This document shows, piece after piece, positions 34,833 to 43,960 of a stretch of DNA of 64,000 nt; position 1 is the first letter of the stretch, and each line of letters opens with the position of its first letter. The position numbers and the translations under genes are program-made. The notes under the pieces are model-generated. The model saw only the letters and a program-made list of their open reading frames with translations, ran no database searches and was not told where the DNA came from. Source of the DNA: Lysinibacillus fusiformis (GTDB lineage Bacteria; Bacillota; Bacilli; Bacillales_A; Planococcaceae); NCBI RefSeq assembly GCF_002845985.1, contig NZ_PDFK01000003.1, positions 558,001 through 622,000 on the forward strand, in the 5' to 3' direction.

Positions 34833-35921
34833 ATGTTTCAAAATAGAAGAGAGAAACTAGTTTCCTATATGCAGCAACAGCAAATTGATGTGGCGATCCT
34901 TGTACCTGGGTCGAATATGTCTTATTTTACAGGTCTCCAGTTAAAGCAAAGTGAGCGCTTAACGTTAGTGGCTATCACGGCTAACGATCAATTATATTTT
35001 CTAGTACCACAAGTAGAACTAACAAAAGTTGATACGGAGTGTGCGAATGCTATCGTATCTTATTCAGATGAAGAGGGACCGACACAGGCCATCTGGCAAT
35101 TAAAAAAAGAGCTGGGAGCGTCGCAAACACTTGGTGTGGAATTTGACACGATGCACGTAAAGGAACAAAAAGCAATCGAACACCTTACATATAACAATTT
35201 ATGTGACATCGGTGAATCCATTCGTGAACTCCGTATGAAAAAAGAGCATCATGAAATAGCCTTGATGCGACAGGCTGTACAAATTGCAGAAGAAAGTCTT
35301 GAAGCAACATTGCCAACGATACGAGCTGGTGTTTCAGAAATGGAAGTCGCTGCACAATTAGAATATGAAATGAGACGACGTGGTTCAGAGGGAACACCTT
35401 TTGGAACCATTGTGGCATCAGGTTACCGAGGAGCGCTTCCCCACGGCAGAGCAAGCATGAAAAAAATAGAGACAGGCGAATTGATCGTCATAGACTTTGG
35501 GGCCATTTATAAGGGCTATGTGGCAGATATGACTAGAACGGTAGCTTTAGGGGAGATTTCTCCAACTTTAAAAACGATTTACAGCATTGTTAAACAAGCC
35601 AATGAAACGGCAATAGAAGCGATCAAACCAGGCATGACAGCACATGACATTGATGCTATAGCAAGAGGCATTATTCACGCCGCAGGCTATGGTGACAATT
35701 TCACACACCGACTTGGCCATGGTATTGGTTTAAGTGCACATGAGGAACCTTATATCATGCAGCATAATCAGCTAGTATTAAAACCTGGTATGGCATTTAC
35801 AGTGGAGCCAGGTATCTACGTTCAGGATGTCGGCGGTGTTCGTATCGAGGATAATTTAATTGTTACAGAAAATGGTTATAAGAATTTAATGACCTATTCG
35901 AAAGAATTAATCATTTTATAA
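34833..35921 (+). CDS. M24 metallopeptidase (Xaa-Pro dipeptidase-like)
   Basis: 362 residues. The N-terminal creatinase-type domain (1-130) is followed by the pita-bread M24 domain. All five metal ligands are visible: Asp in VIDFGAIYKG, Asp in ADMTRTVAL, His in HRLGHGIGLS, Glu in FTVEPGIYV and Glu in GVRIEDN. It would release an N-terminal residue before Pro, or act on creatine- or amidine-like substrates as some relatives do. ATG 34833 has AGGAGGAATG upstream. It is cotranscribed with the aminotransferase-fold gene starting 14 nt later. Confidence 0.9.
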   Translation: MFQNRREKLVSYMQQQQIDVAILVPGSNMSYFTGLQLKQSERLTLVAITANDQLYFLVPQVELTKVDTECANAIVSYSDEEGPTQAIWQLKKELGASQTLGVEFDTMHVKEQKAIEHLTYNNLCDIGESIRELRMKKEHHEIALMRQAVQIAEESLEATLPTIRAGVSEMEVAAQLEYEMRRRGSEGTPFGTIVASGYRGALPHGRASMKKIETGELIVIDFGAIYKGYVADMTRTVALGEISPTLKTIYSIVKQANETAIEAIKPGMTAHDIDAIARGIIHAAGYGDNFTHRLGHGIGLSAHEEPYIMQHNQLVLKPGMAFTVEPGIYVQDVGGVRIEDNLIVTENGYKNLMTYSKELIIL

Positions 35922-35935
35922 GGCTGGTGCGCACA

Positions 35936-37138
35936 ATGTTAAATATGATGAAAATACAAAAAGATATGCCGCTACTAGAGCACTATATTTATTTAAACAC
36001 GGCTGCTGCTTCTGCCATGCCCCAGCCAGTAGTGGATGTAATGACTAGCTATCTTCAAAAACAAGCGAGTATTGGTCCCTACTTACCCTCTTTTCGTCAA
36101 GAAATATATGCACAGGTAGAGCGTATACGAGAGAAAAGCGCATTATTTATCGGCGCCAAAAAAGAAGAAATTGCCTTTGTGCCAAACGGTTCAATGGCTA
36201 TTAATTATATAGCAGGGGGCTTGCAATGGGAACAAGGTGATGAGGTCATTGTGCTCGATACAGAAATGTTAAGTAACTATGTGCCTTGGCTTGCCCTTCA
36301 GCAACAAGGTGTTCAGTTAAAAGTTTTGAAAACTAATGCGGAGTATCTAGTAGATTTACAAGAGCTGGAGCAACTCATCACGCCACACACAAGATTGATT
36401 GCCTTTGCCCATATGTCCAATGCTGCTGGTGCACTCCAGCCCGCCAAGGAAATTTGTCAGCTGGCACAGCAACACCATGTATTAACATTGATTAATGCCA
36501 ATCAAACTGTTGGTTTAACACCGATACATGTTGCAGAGCTTGGCTGTGACTTTTTAGTTGCCTGTGGCCGAAAATGGTTGCGCGGCCCTGAGGGTTCAGG
36601 TATTTTATATGTGCGCCAAGCGCTTATCCCAGCACTCACACCTATTATGATTGGCTGGGGTAGTACCCAGTGGGATTATCAAAACGATGAGTATTCTTTT
36701 TTAGTAACAGCGAAACGTTTTGAGCCAGGCTGTCCAATCATCCCAAGTATTTTGGGATTGGGAGCAGCGATTGACTATGCCAACGCTATTGGTATTCACT
36801 CTATTTATGAAAGAGTACAACAATTAACGAACTATTTAGTGGAACAGCTCTCAACCATCCCAGGTATTGTGTTATATGGTCCGCAAAATAGTGCACATCG
36901 ATTATCCATTACGCCGTTTAATATAGAAGGGATTTCTCCAGATGAGCTAACGAATGAATTAGCAGAACGTGGGGTCATTATTGAGGCTGGCACATTTATG
37001 GCCAATGCCATTATGGAACGTAATCAGATTAGTCAAATGGCTCGTTTTTCCCCACATTATTTTAATACGTTTGAAGAAATAGACACGGCTGTATCGTTCA
37101 TGAAGGAAATCAGAGCAAAGGCCCAAGATAGATATTAA
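35936..37138 (+). CDS. Class V aminotransferase-fold PLP enzyme
   Basis: 400 residues of the cysteine-desulfurase/isopenicillin-N-epimerase-like family. The PLP lysine is in VACGRKWLRGPEGSGILYV (about 223-241), Asp/Gln contacts are at LINANQTVGLTP, and the N-terminus YIYLNTAAASAMP is typical. The substrate is not readable. ATG 35936 is preferred to the GTG at 35927, though neither has a strong ribosome site. It immediately follows the M24 peptidase gene and shares a candidate IclR operator, which suggests a small catabolic pathway for a peptide or modified amino acid. Confidence 0.82.
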   Translation: MLNMMKIQKDMPLLEHYIYLNTAAASAMPQPVVDVMTSYLQKQASIGPYLPSFRQEIYAQVERIREKSALFIGAKKEEIAFVPNGSMAINYIAGGLQWEQGDEVIVLDTEMLSNYVPWLALQQQGVQLKVLKTNAEYLVDLQELEQLITPHTRLIAFAHMSNAAGALQPAKEICQLAQQHHVLTLINANQTVGLTPIHVAELGCDFLVACGRKWLRGPEGSGILYVRQALIPALTPIMIGWGSTQWDYQNDEYSFLVTAKRFEPGCPIIPSILGLGAAIDYANAIGIHSIYERVQQLTNYLVEQLSTIPGIVLYGPQNSAHRLSITPFNIEGISPDELTNELAERGVIIEAGTFMANAIMERNQISQMARFSPHYFNTFEEIDTAVSFMKEIRAKAQDRY

Positions 37139-37153
37139 CTATCTTGAGCCTTG
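37118..37153 (+). terminator. Terminator of M24/aminotransferase operon
   Basis: AAGGC-CCAAGATAG / CTATCTTG-AGCCTT with a 7-nt loop, overlapping the gene end and converging on the iclR-type gene. Confidence 0.6.
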
Positions 37154-37161
37154 TTTCAAGC

Positions 37162-37935
37162 TTATTCATGATACAGCTTAAAGCTATACTGATCGAAATA
37201 ACGTTGAATATTCATCGCTCCATATTGAAGAACATTCACCATTTCAGGTAACTTTTCCTCTGTTGGTTTACGATAAATAGGTCCTGCAATCGTTAAAGAA
37301 GCAATTACTTCTTTTTTGCTGTTAAAAAGAGGTACACCAAGCCCAAAAACAGAATGAGCATATTCCCCCGTCGAGAAGCACCAGCCTTGTTGTTGAATTT
37401 TTTCTAAATCGGCTATCATTTCTGCGGGGTCAGTAATCGTTTCTGGGGTTAATCTTTTCATACCATGCTCCATAATCTCCTTCTTCCGATCCTCAGGTAG
37501 ATAGGCCATGATGACTTTACAAGAAGCCCCAATATGTAGTGGTGTTCGTGTGCCCATTGACACCGAAAACTTAATTGTTTGAGAGCCTTCAGCTATTTCC
37601 ACGGTGACGCCATCTTTGCCATCTAGCCAAGTTAGAAATACCGACTCTTTAATGGTTTCTGCAAGATTTTTCATAATTGGCAAAACAAAATCAGAAAGAT
37701 TTAATTTATCTTTCACCATCTGACCATACTCTAAAAAACGAAGCCCTAATTCATATTTTTTTGTCTCAGGATTTTGAATCAGAAATCCATGACTCTCGAA
37801 TGTAACTAAAATTCGATAAATAATAGAATGACTAATATTCATCTCCTTTGCTAATTCACGCACACCCCATGTAGGATTTTCTTTATTAAAATATTTTAAA
37901 ACCTCTAATGAGTTATCTAATGTTTTTAATGTCAT
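37162..37935 (-). CDS. IclR-family transcriptional regulator
   Basis: 257 residues: an N-terminal winged helix-turn-helix (about 8-70: GVRELAKEMNISHSIIYRILVTFESHGFL), then the IclR effector domain (VFLTWLDGKDGVTVEIAEG, GASCKVIMAYLPE, GWCFSTGEYAHSVFGLGVPL). It is transcribed against the M24/PLP operon. TCTATAATAGAA 18 bp before its ATG (37935) also occurs in the operon promoter, so it probably controls both itself and the operon. ATG has AGGTGTGAA upstream. Confidence 0.9.
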   Translation of the reverse strand: MTLKTLDNSLEVLKYFNKENPTWGVRELAKEMNISHSIIYRILVTFESHGFLIQNPETKKYELGLRFLEYGQMVKDKLNLSDFVLPIMKNLAETIKESVFLTWLDGKDGVTVEIAEGSQTIKFSVSMGTRTPLHIGASCKVIMAYLPEDRKKEIMEHGMKRLTPETITDPAEMIADLEKIQQQGWCFSTGEYAHSVFGLGVPLFNSKKEVIASLTIAGPIYRKPTEEKLPEMVNVLQYGAMNIQRYFDQYSFKLYHE

Positions 37936-37952
37936 TTCACACCTCGATTGTC

Positions 37953-37964
37953 TCTATAATAGAA
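37953..37964. promoter_or_regulatory. Candidate IclR operator at its own promoter
   Basis: TCTATAATAGAA, identical over 12 bp to 34785-34796. The 11-bp palindrome TCTAT-A-ATAGA is its core. Confidence 0.55.
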
Positions 37965-38057
37965 CCGCATCTTGATTATAAAATGAAGCTGGACAATTTT
38001 CAATAAATTCAACTATTTTACAATTAGATTTTAAACAAAATATTGAGTTCGGGGGCC

Positions 38058-38672
38058 CTATCTGTTTAGAGTGATTCTATTCGAGCAAAAGGTGCGCTCT
38101 ATCCACTAGTTTTCCCGTTTTATCCTTCACTTTGAGTATTCTATCCGTTCAAAGCCATTCTATCGGGTAAAAGGTGCGCTCTATCCACTAGTTTTCCTGT
38201 TCTATCCTTCACATATTGAGTTCTATCCTTCACTTTGAGTATTCTATCCGTTCAAAGCCATTCTATCGGGTAAAAGGTGCGCTCTATCCACTAGTTTTCC
38301 TGTTCTATCCTTCACATATTGAGTTCTATCCTTCACTTTGAGTATTCTATCCGTTCAAAGCCATTCTATCGGGCAAAAGGTGCGCTCTATCCACTAGTTT
38401 TCCCGTTTTATCCTTCACATATTGAATTCTATCCTTCAGTTTGAGTATCCTATCCGTTCAAAGCCATTCTATCAGGCAAAAGGTGCGCTCTATCCACTAG
38501 TTTTCCTGTTCTATCCTTCACATATTGAGTTCTATCCTTCACTTTGAGTAATTCTATCCGTTCAAAGCCATTCTATCGGGCAAAAGGTGCGCTCTATCCA
38601 CTAGTTTTCCCGTTTTATCCTTCACATATTGAGTTCTATCCTTCAGTTTGAGTATCCTATCCGTTCAAAGCC
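38058..38672. repeat. Nested tandem repeat: ~21-bp CTATCC units in 103-bp blocks
   Basis: Six copies of the landmark GGTGCGCTCTATCCACTAG start at 38091, 38173, 38276, 38379, 38482 and 38586, giving spacings of 82, 103, 103, 103 and 104. Each 103-bp block is five sub-repeats of 19, 21, 21, 21 and 21 bp that all begin CTATC(C). The first block lacks one 21-bp unit. There are no unique spacers or dyads as in CRISPR and no open frame. It lies upstream of the iclR-type gene and beyond the terminator of the MarR gene. Confidence 0.9.
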
Positions 38673-38719
38673 ATAGACTTCCACCACCTATGACATTAAT
38701 ATAAATATCCAGCAAAAAA

Positions 38720-38759
38720 ATCAACTCACCTCTATAAAATTTCTTAGAGGCGAGTTGAT
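38720..38759 (-). terminator. Terminator of MarR gene
   Basis: TCAACTCACCTCTA / TAGAGGCGAGTTGA (one mismatch) with a 10-nt loop; on the minus strand the 3' arm runs into TTTTTTT. Confidence 0.8.
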
Positions 38760-38765
38760 AATTAG

Positions 38766-39200
38766 CTAGTCATTTTTCTGTTGAATTCCCTGTACTAATT
38801 TCTCTTGAATCAGCAAATATTGGGCAATTTCCTTGTCATCTAATACTTCAAAAAGCTGTACAAAGACCTCTTTCCCGATGGATTGAGCCTTCGCCAAAGC
38901 TACTTTCCCCTCTTCCGTAATTTGCAAGCGAATGGTGCGACGGTCAGATGGATCATAAAGTCTTTCCGCTAATCCAAGCTTAACCAATTTTTCTGCAATG
39001 CTTGTCATAGCACCTTTCGTATAGCCAATGGTTTCAGCTAATTCTGCTTGTTTTTGAGGGCCTTTAACATGTAGCTCGTTTAACACTAAAATCGGTGAAA
39101 TTCCTAAAGGATATGGAAACGCTTTTGTAAAGCGTATAATATTGGCATTATTCACCTGTTCAATCATATGAATGAGTTTAAAAATATTTGTCTGTTTCAA
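38766..39200 (-). CDS. MarR-family transcriptional regulator
   Basis: 144-residue winged-helix protein: HTH at KQAELAETIGYTKGAMTSIAEKLVKLGL (about 52-80), wing YDPSDRRTIRLQITEEGK. It is the second gene after a short-chain dehydrogenase on the same strand (25 nt gap). A TAGTTTAA..TTAAACTA palindrome in front of that operon is the probable binding site, giving autorepression. The inducer is unknown. Confidence 0.88.
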   Translation of the reverse strand: MKQTNIFKLIHMIEQVNNANIIRFTKAFPYPLGISPILVLNELHVKGPQKQAELAETIGYTKGAMTSIAEKLVKLGLAERLYDPSDRRTIRLQITEEGKVALAKAQSIGKEVFVQLFEVLDDKEIAQYLLIQEKLVQGIQQKND

Positions 39201-39225
39201 AAAAATCCTCCTCGAACGCCGAGAA

Positions 39226-39981
39226 CTAATGAAGCATTAGTGAACCTCCATCCACCATAATCGTTTGACCCGTGATGTATTGGGAATCGTCAGAAGCTAA
39301 GAAAACAGCTACTCGACCGATATCTTGCTCAATATCACCAAAACGACCAAGTGGAATTTTACTTCTAACCGCTTCATAATATTCTGGTTGTGCTTTTGCC
39401 CATGCCTGTACACCTGGTGAATCCGCAAGTGGACTAATGATATTGACATTGATACCAAAACGTCCCCATTCATTTGCGGCAACACGAGAAATACCGCGGA
39501 TTGCTTCCTTAGCTGCGGCATAAGCTGCCTGTGTCTCATGGCCTTGAATACCTGCCCCAGATGCAAAGTTAATAATATTGCCCTTCGTTTCTTTTAAATG
39601 TGGGAGTGCTGCTTGCATTAAATAGAAGGTTGGATAAAAACCTGTCCCAAACGATAAATCAAGATCTGCCTGTGTTGTTTCTTCTATTGTAACTTGTTTC
39701 GCAGCATGAGCGTTATTAACTAGCACATCTAGTTTACCGTATTTTTCTACGACTGTATCAATAATTTTTGGTAATTGATCGCGTTCCATTAAATTCGCCT
39801 GCAAAAACATAGATTTTGGTGAGATTTCTTGCAATTCTTTTGCCATTACCTCACCCGCCTCTGCATTTAAATCAACAATTGTAACGACAGCCCCTTCCTT
39901 TGCCATTGCTTTTGCCATCCCACTACCGATACCGCCTGCTCCCCCAGTAATGATAACCACTTTGTCTTGTAGTTTACCCAT
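39226..39981 (-). CDS. Short-chain dehydrogenase/reductase
   Basis: 251 residues with a classical SDR fold. TGGAGGIGSGMA (cofactor, about 11-22) is followed by Asp in VDLNAEA, favouring NAD(H), and LVNNAH. The catalytic set is Ser in NFASGAG, Tyr in AAYAAAKEA and Lys four residues later. The C-terminal YITGQTIMVDGGSLML is canonical. The substrate is unknown. ATG 39981 is preferred to GTG 39990, which abuts AGGAGAT. It is the first gene of the SDR-marR operon. Confidence 0.88.
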   Translation of the reverse strand: MGKLQDKVVIITGGAGGIGSGMAKAMAKEGAVVTIVDLNAEAGEVMAKELQEISPKSMFLQANLMERDQLPKIIDTVVEKYGKLDVLVNNAHAAKQVTIEETTQADLDLSFGTGFYPTFYLMQAALPHLKETKGNIINFASGAGIQGHETQAAYAAAKEAIRGISRVAANEWGRFGINVNIISPLADSPGVQAWAKAQPEYYEAVRSKIPLGRFGDIEQDIGRVAVFLASDDSQYITGQTIMVDGGSLMLH

Positions 39982-40014
39982 CGCTAACACATCTCCTTTT
40001 CTTTCATTCCTAAA

Positions 40015-40032
40015 TAGTTTAACATTAAACTA
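40015..40032. promoter_or_regulatory. Palindromic operator of SDR-marR operon
   Basis: TAGTTTAA-CA-TTAAACTA is a perfect 8+8 inverted repeat 34 bp upstream of the SDR start. A partial third half-site (TTTAAACTA) follows at about 40038-40047. Confidence 0.65.
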
Positions 40033-40128
40033 TTTAATTTTAAACTAAATTGCTTTACCTTTATCCGTCACTACTATCACTTTATAATCATTCAACTAGC
40101 TATTATTTTTTGTTAAACGAATAAAAAG

Positions 40129-40171
40129 AAAAGCCTATTTTGGAGAAAGGTTAATCCAAAATAGGCTTTTC
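40129..40171. terminator. Terminator after anti-sigma gene
   Basis: AGAAAAGCCTATTTTGGA with its complement and a short loop; T-rich tails on both strands. It lies 50 bp beyond the anti-sigma gene (minus). Confidence 0.75.
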
Positions 40172-40221
40172 TAAAATTGATCTTTCCTGCAAGATAGTGC
40201 CGATTACTCTTTTCAAAACTT

Positions 40222-41223
40222 CTATTTCTGATTTGATATTACACCAAATATAGACCCTTTAATGTATGCTTGTCCTTGTAATGACTCTAATTGCTCTGGT
40301 GTGCCCGTAACTACTGCCCCTATCATTTTCACATCACTTTTATCAATGGTTCCTTTTTCCCCTATTAAAGCTTGATAAACCTGGTTTGTTTCCCATTCGA
40401 AGTTCTTGCTTTTACGAAGAAGCTCAATGTTTCGAATAAAGGTGTCAACCTCGTCACTTGAAGAACGTCGAGCTTTTGGTTTTGATTGCTCTGATTGAAA
40501 CCCATAAATGTACGGATAATTGGCTGCAATCGTATTCTGTCCTTGCTTCAAAAAATTTATGGTATCCTCTGTAAAGGTATCCACCCACCACCAATCTACT
40601 TGTACATCAATAGGTAACTTGCTTTTAATCTCATCAAAACTATATGCATTGTCAAAAGAAATTGCTAGTTCTACTAAAGTATTTTTTTCCAATTGATTCA
40701 GTTGGCTGATACTATCTTGATAATTATCGTATGAAATCTTTGGATGATAAAAAAACATTTCTCGATCACCAGTGTAGTCATTAAACCGTTCGAATTGATT
40801 TGTTTCTGCTAGTGATTCTGAACTTTCTATTTGGATGGAGCTAGAGCCGTAACTTCGTGTAAGCGTTCCAAATAGATTATAATCACTTTCGATAGGCTTC
40901 CAAATATATGGTCTATGCTGATCTCCAAGTACCTTATATGTTGTTGTTTTTATTTTGCCTCCAAACAAATTATAGTCATATATCTGATTACTAATTTGAA
41001 TATTTGGAGCACTTATTTCGTTAAATAAATGAATGTCATCCATTACTTTTTGAGCACTATTTAACGATAAATGCCTAAGACCATACCACAATACTATTAG
41101 AACAAGGGGTGTAACGATGAGTGTTATGCTAATAATTTTTATTGTGGACCAAAACTTCGCCTTTCTCATTATTTTTTTCGTCTGTTTCTCATCAAACAAA
41201 AAATCATTTTGTTCTTTATTCAT
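40222..41223 (-). CDS. Anti-sigma factor, Sigma_reg_N/Sigma_reg_C type
   Basis: About 333 residues from ATG 41223 (AAGGAGGATATATATT upstream), with an 8-nt overlap with the sigma gene. A short cytoplasmic N-terminus (about 1-25, NDFLFDEKQTKKIMRKAKFW) is followed by one TM (about 25-47) and a large extracellular domain. The charged N-terminal segment and overall plan match sigma-factor regulator proteins with Sigma_reg_N and C-terminal domains. It probably holds the partner ECF sigma factor at the membrane and releases it on an envelope signal. There is no zinc-finger (ZAS) motif. Confidence 0.8.
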   Translation of the reverse strand: MNKEQNDFLFDEKQTKKIMRKAKFWSTIKIISITLIVTPLVLIVLWYGLRHLSLNSAQKVMDDIHLFNEISAPNIQISNQIYDYNLFGGKIKTTTYKVLGDQHRPYIWKPIESDYNLFGTLTRSYGSSSIQIESSESLAETNQFERFNDYTGDREMFFYHPKISYDNYQDSISQLNQLEKNTLVELAISFDNAYSFDEIKSKLPIDVQVDWWWVDTFTEDTINFLKQGQNTIAANYPYIYGFQSEQSKPKARRSSSDEVDTFIRNIELLRKSKNFEWETNQVYQALIGEKGTIDKSDVKMIGAVVTGTPEQLESLQGQAYIKGSIFGVISNQK

Positions 41224-41719
41224 AATATATATCCTCCTTAAATCGTTCAGTAAATTCTTCCCTAGCACGTCTGACATGCGTTTTTAGTGTGTTTTCATTT
41301 TTATTCATTAAGGTAGAAATTTCTTTGTATGACAATCCCAACTCATATTTCAGTATTAATAATTCCTGATGCAAGATGGATAGCGTTTCAAGTGTGTCTC
41401 GTATATCCTTTAATTTTTCCTTTTTTAGAACCTGAAAATCAGGAATATGAATCAATGAAGTCAACTGAACTTCATCAAATTCTGTTGTTGGATGACGCTT
41501 TTCTTTTCTTTTGAGATCATAAAACTGATTGGTTGCCACACGATATAGCCAACTCATTACTTTATCTGACTGAATCCCATTTCTATGTAATAAAAATTTA
41601 TAACATGTATCTTGGACGATATCTTCTGCATCCTCATGGGCTAATCCACGTTTTCTCAAATAACGGTAGAGCAGAGATCCTACTTGCTGCAGAAACTCAT
41701 TCATTGATTGATTTACCAT
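41216..41719 (-). CDS. ECF sigma factor (sigma-70 family)
   Basis: 167 residues. Region 2 (about 10-80) contains LAHEDAEDIVQDTCYKFLLH and VMSWLYRVATNQFYDLKRKEKR. Region 4 (about 105-160) contains LSILHQELLILKYELGLSYKEISTLMNKNENTLKTHVRRAREEF, the HTH for the -35 element. The gene overlaps the anti-sigma gene, forming a standard ECF pair. A candidate self-recognised promoter (AAC-N16-CGT) lies upstream. ATG 41719 has GGGAGG upstream. Confidence 0.92.
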   Translation of the reverse strand: MVNQSMNEFLQQVGSLLYRYLRKRGLAHEDAEDIVQDTCYKFLLHRNGIQSDKVMSWLYRVATNQFYDLKRKEKRHPTTEFDEVQLTSLIHIPDFQVLKKEKLKDIRDTLETLSILHQELLILKYELGLSYKEISTLMNKNENTLKTHVRRAREEFTERFKEDIYYE

Positions 41720-41743
41720 GTCTACCTCCCTTCTGCCTATACA

Positions 41744-41768
41744 ACGCAGAGCTCAATGAAAAGTTTAC
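41744..41768 (-). promoter_or_regulatory. Candidate ECF autoregulated promoter
   Basis: On the minus strand GTAAAC, then 16 nt, then CGTTG: an AAC-N16-CGT pattern typical of ECF sigma factor promoters, about 25 bp before the sigma gene start. Confidence 0.5.
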
Positions 41769-41837
41769 ATATTAAAAAAATTTCTACTAAATATTTCAGT
41801 TTACCGAAAAAATACAACAAAAAGGGAGCTGTGCATA

Positions 41838-42182
41838 ATGGATGCTATACGGGGAGAGATTTCAGTAATATATTTATTGGTTTAGCTTTCGGCTTGTTTA
41901 TGCACGATACCGTTCAGCTTTAATGGAAAACGACACGTATCGGTGTGGTAAGTTGGAAGACTACTAGATTTATTGGTTCAATTTATTCGACTAATAAAGA
42001 TGCCGCGAAGACAAATCTCGCCAAAGCACAGTTCTGGTTTTGCAATGTTGGTTTACTATTGCTTTTTCTTGGCATGATAATGTACCCTACTGGTTATTTG
42101 AGCTTTTCATAGCAGGGGGTGGCGTTGCTGTAGTGCTGTCCGTTCTGTTGTTTTTTGTCAATATCTTTCCGTATGTAAGTTA
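41838..42182 (+). pseudogene. Decayed small membrane protein, cbb3-oxidase-like
   Basis: Pieces are in order but in three frames: MDAIRGEISVIYLLV (start at ATG 41838 with AGGGAG), IGLAFGLFMHDTVQL, then AAKTNLAKAQFWFCNVGLLLLFLGM and AGGGVAVVLSVLLFFVNIFPYVS. The order and the FWxxNxGLxLxxxGM signature resemble the short single-subunit proteins annotated as cytochrome-c oxidase/cbb3-like in Bacillales. At least three frame changes or stops break it. Confidence 0.6.
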
Positions 42183-42186
42183 AATA

Positions 42187-42220
42187 GGAAAGCCCCACTT
42201 TTATGAAGTGGAGCTTTCCA
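42187..42220. terminator. Terminator-like hairpin after ABC exporter operon
   Basis: GGAAAGC-CCCACTT / AAGTGG-A-GCTTTCC with a 5-nt loop, between the exporter gene end (42227) and the pseudogene. Confidence 0.6.
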
Positions 42221-42226
42221 TAGATT

Positions 42227-43960
42227 TTATTGTAAGGAATTCGCTTGCATTTGATACATTTTGTTATAAATACCGCCAAGTGCTAGCAGTTCATCATGCG
42301 TGCCATTCTCTATAATTTGTCCTCGATCAAGTACAAGGATACGATCGGCATTTTTAATCGTAGACAGTCGATGGGCAATAATAAATGTTGTTCGTCCTTT
42401 TTTCAGGACATCCATTGCATGCTGAATAATTTCTTCCGTTTCCGTATCAATATTCGATGTCGCTTCATCTAAAATTAAAATCGCTGGATCGAAGGCAAGT
42501 GCCCGCGCAAACGAAATCAGCTGACGTTGCCCTGAGGATAACGTACTACCTTTCTCAATCACTGGCTCATCATAACCATTAGGTAAGTTCGATAAAACCC
42601 GTTCGCCTCCTACAGCATTTAAAGAAGCTTCTATTTTTTCGGATGATATATTAGGGTTGTTTAAGCCGACATTTGAAGCAATCGTACCTGTAAATAAGTA
42701 AGGATCCTGTAGCACTATTCCCATATGTTCACGCATCGTTTGACGAGGAACAGAGGTGATATCAATGCCATCAATGGTAATTTTGCCTTTTGATGGGTCA
42801 TAGAAGCGGAATAACAAGTTCATAATGGAACTTTTCCCAGAGCCCGTATGACCAACTAAGGCAATCGTTTCACCTTGATGTGCCTCAAATGATAGGTTTT
42901 TCAGCACGTATTCATTGTCTTTATAAGCAAAGGAAACATCTTCGAATACGACATTGCCTTTATATCGTGGGAGGCTTTTTTCAGAGACAGGCTCACCGTC
43001 TGTATCTAGCACCTCGAAAACACGTTTCCCAGCAATTAGAGAACGCTCAAGCTGAGAAAATTGGTTCACGATGTTCGTAATTGGATTAAATAGCTTTGTT
43101 AAATAATCAACAAATGCATACAAAGTACCCGCTGAAATCACTTGGGTAGCTGTAAATGATTGCGTACCAAAATAAAAAATAAAGACCGTAAACATAATTA
43201 GCCTTAACGTATTCACAAGGTTAAAGGATGTGGCTGAATCGAGCACTAATAGCTTACGTTCGTATGCATAATGCTCATTATTCATGTCATCAAATTCCTT
43301 CGTCATTTGCTGCTCACGACGGAATGCCTGAATAATAGTCATGCCTTGAATGGATTCATTAATCATGGCATTAATGTCCGCGATTTTTGTACGAATGACA
43401 TCATTATACTTTGAGGCAAATTTTCGATACAAAATCATCCATACGTAAACAATAGGAATCATCGTTAAAGCTAGCATTGCCATTTTCCAGTTTAAAATAA
43501 AGAGTGCGATATATACACCAATGATGGAAATAAAGCTCGTAACAAAATTGGATAGCACCTGTACATATAAATTACGCACCGCTTCTGTATCATTTGTTAC
43601 ACGCGCAACAATTTTACCTGCTGGTAAATTATCGAAATACTGAATTGGTAAAGTTTGAATATGCTCAAAAACATCCTTACGTAATTTTTGAATGACGCGG
43701 TTTGCACCAATTTGTAAATAGATATACATAAAATAGCGTAATATAGCCGTTGCAATGGCTAACAGTAAATAAACGAGTAGTAGCCATGTAATCGGTTTGA
43801 TTTCAATATGACCAATTGTCATGTAATTATCAATAATATGCTTGGCAATAAATGGCCCAACAAGCTCCGTAAATACGGCGATTGTAAGGAAGAATAAGCC
43901 TAGTAATATCGGCTTTTTAAAATGCATCGCATAGCGTGTTAAACGTTGACTCGTACTCAT
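42227..43960 (-). CDS. ABC exporter half-transporter with consensus ATPase site (BmrD/YheH-like)
   Basis: 577 residues: six TM segments in the first ~310 residues, then an ATPase. Walker A is GHTGSGKSSIMN, Q-loop VLQDPYLFTG, signature LSSGQRQLISFARALAF (LSSGQ), Walker B plus catalytic Glu ILILDEATSNID, and H-loop IAHRLSTI. It overlaps the partner gene by 4 nt. With that partner it forms a heterodimeric multidrug-type exporter of the BmrCD/YheHI kind. This half carries the catalytic glutamate. Confidence 0.9.
   Translation of the reverse strand: MSTSQRLTRYAMHFKKPILLGLFFLTIAVFTELVGPFIAKHIIDNYMTIGHIEIKPITWLLLVYLLLAIATAILRYFMYIYLQIGANRVIQKLRKDVFEHIQTLPIQYFDNLPAGKIVARVTNDTEAVRNLYVQVLSNFVTSFISIIGVYIALFILNWKMAMLALTMIPIVYVWMILYRKFASKYNDVIRTKIADINAMINESIQGMTIIQAFRREQQMTKEFDDMNNEHYAYERKLLVLDSATSFNLVNTLRLIMFTVFIFYFGTQSFTATQVISAGTLYAFVDYLTKLFNPITNIVNQFSQLERSLIAGKRVFEVLDTDGEPVSEKSLPRYKGNVVFEDVSFAYKDNEYVLKNLSFEAHQGETIALVGHTGSGKSSIMNLLFRFYDPSKGKITIDGIDITSVPRQTMREHMGIVLQDPYLFTGTIASNVGLNNPNISSEKIEASLNAVGGERVLSNLPNGYDEPVIEKGSTLSSGQRQLISFARALAFDPAILILDEATSNIDTETEEIIQHAMDVLKKGRTTFIIAHRLSTIKNADRILVLDRGQIIENGTHDELLALGGIYNKMYQMQANSLQ

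Noticed and set aside
38058-38672. CRISPR-like repeat array
   Set aside because: The whole 103-bp block repeats with almost no variable spacers, the repeat is not a short palindromic unit, and no cas genes are near.
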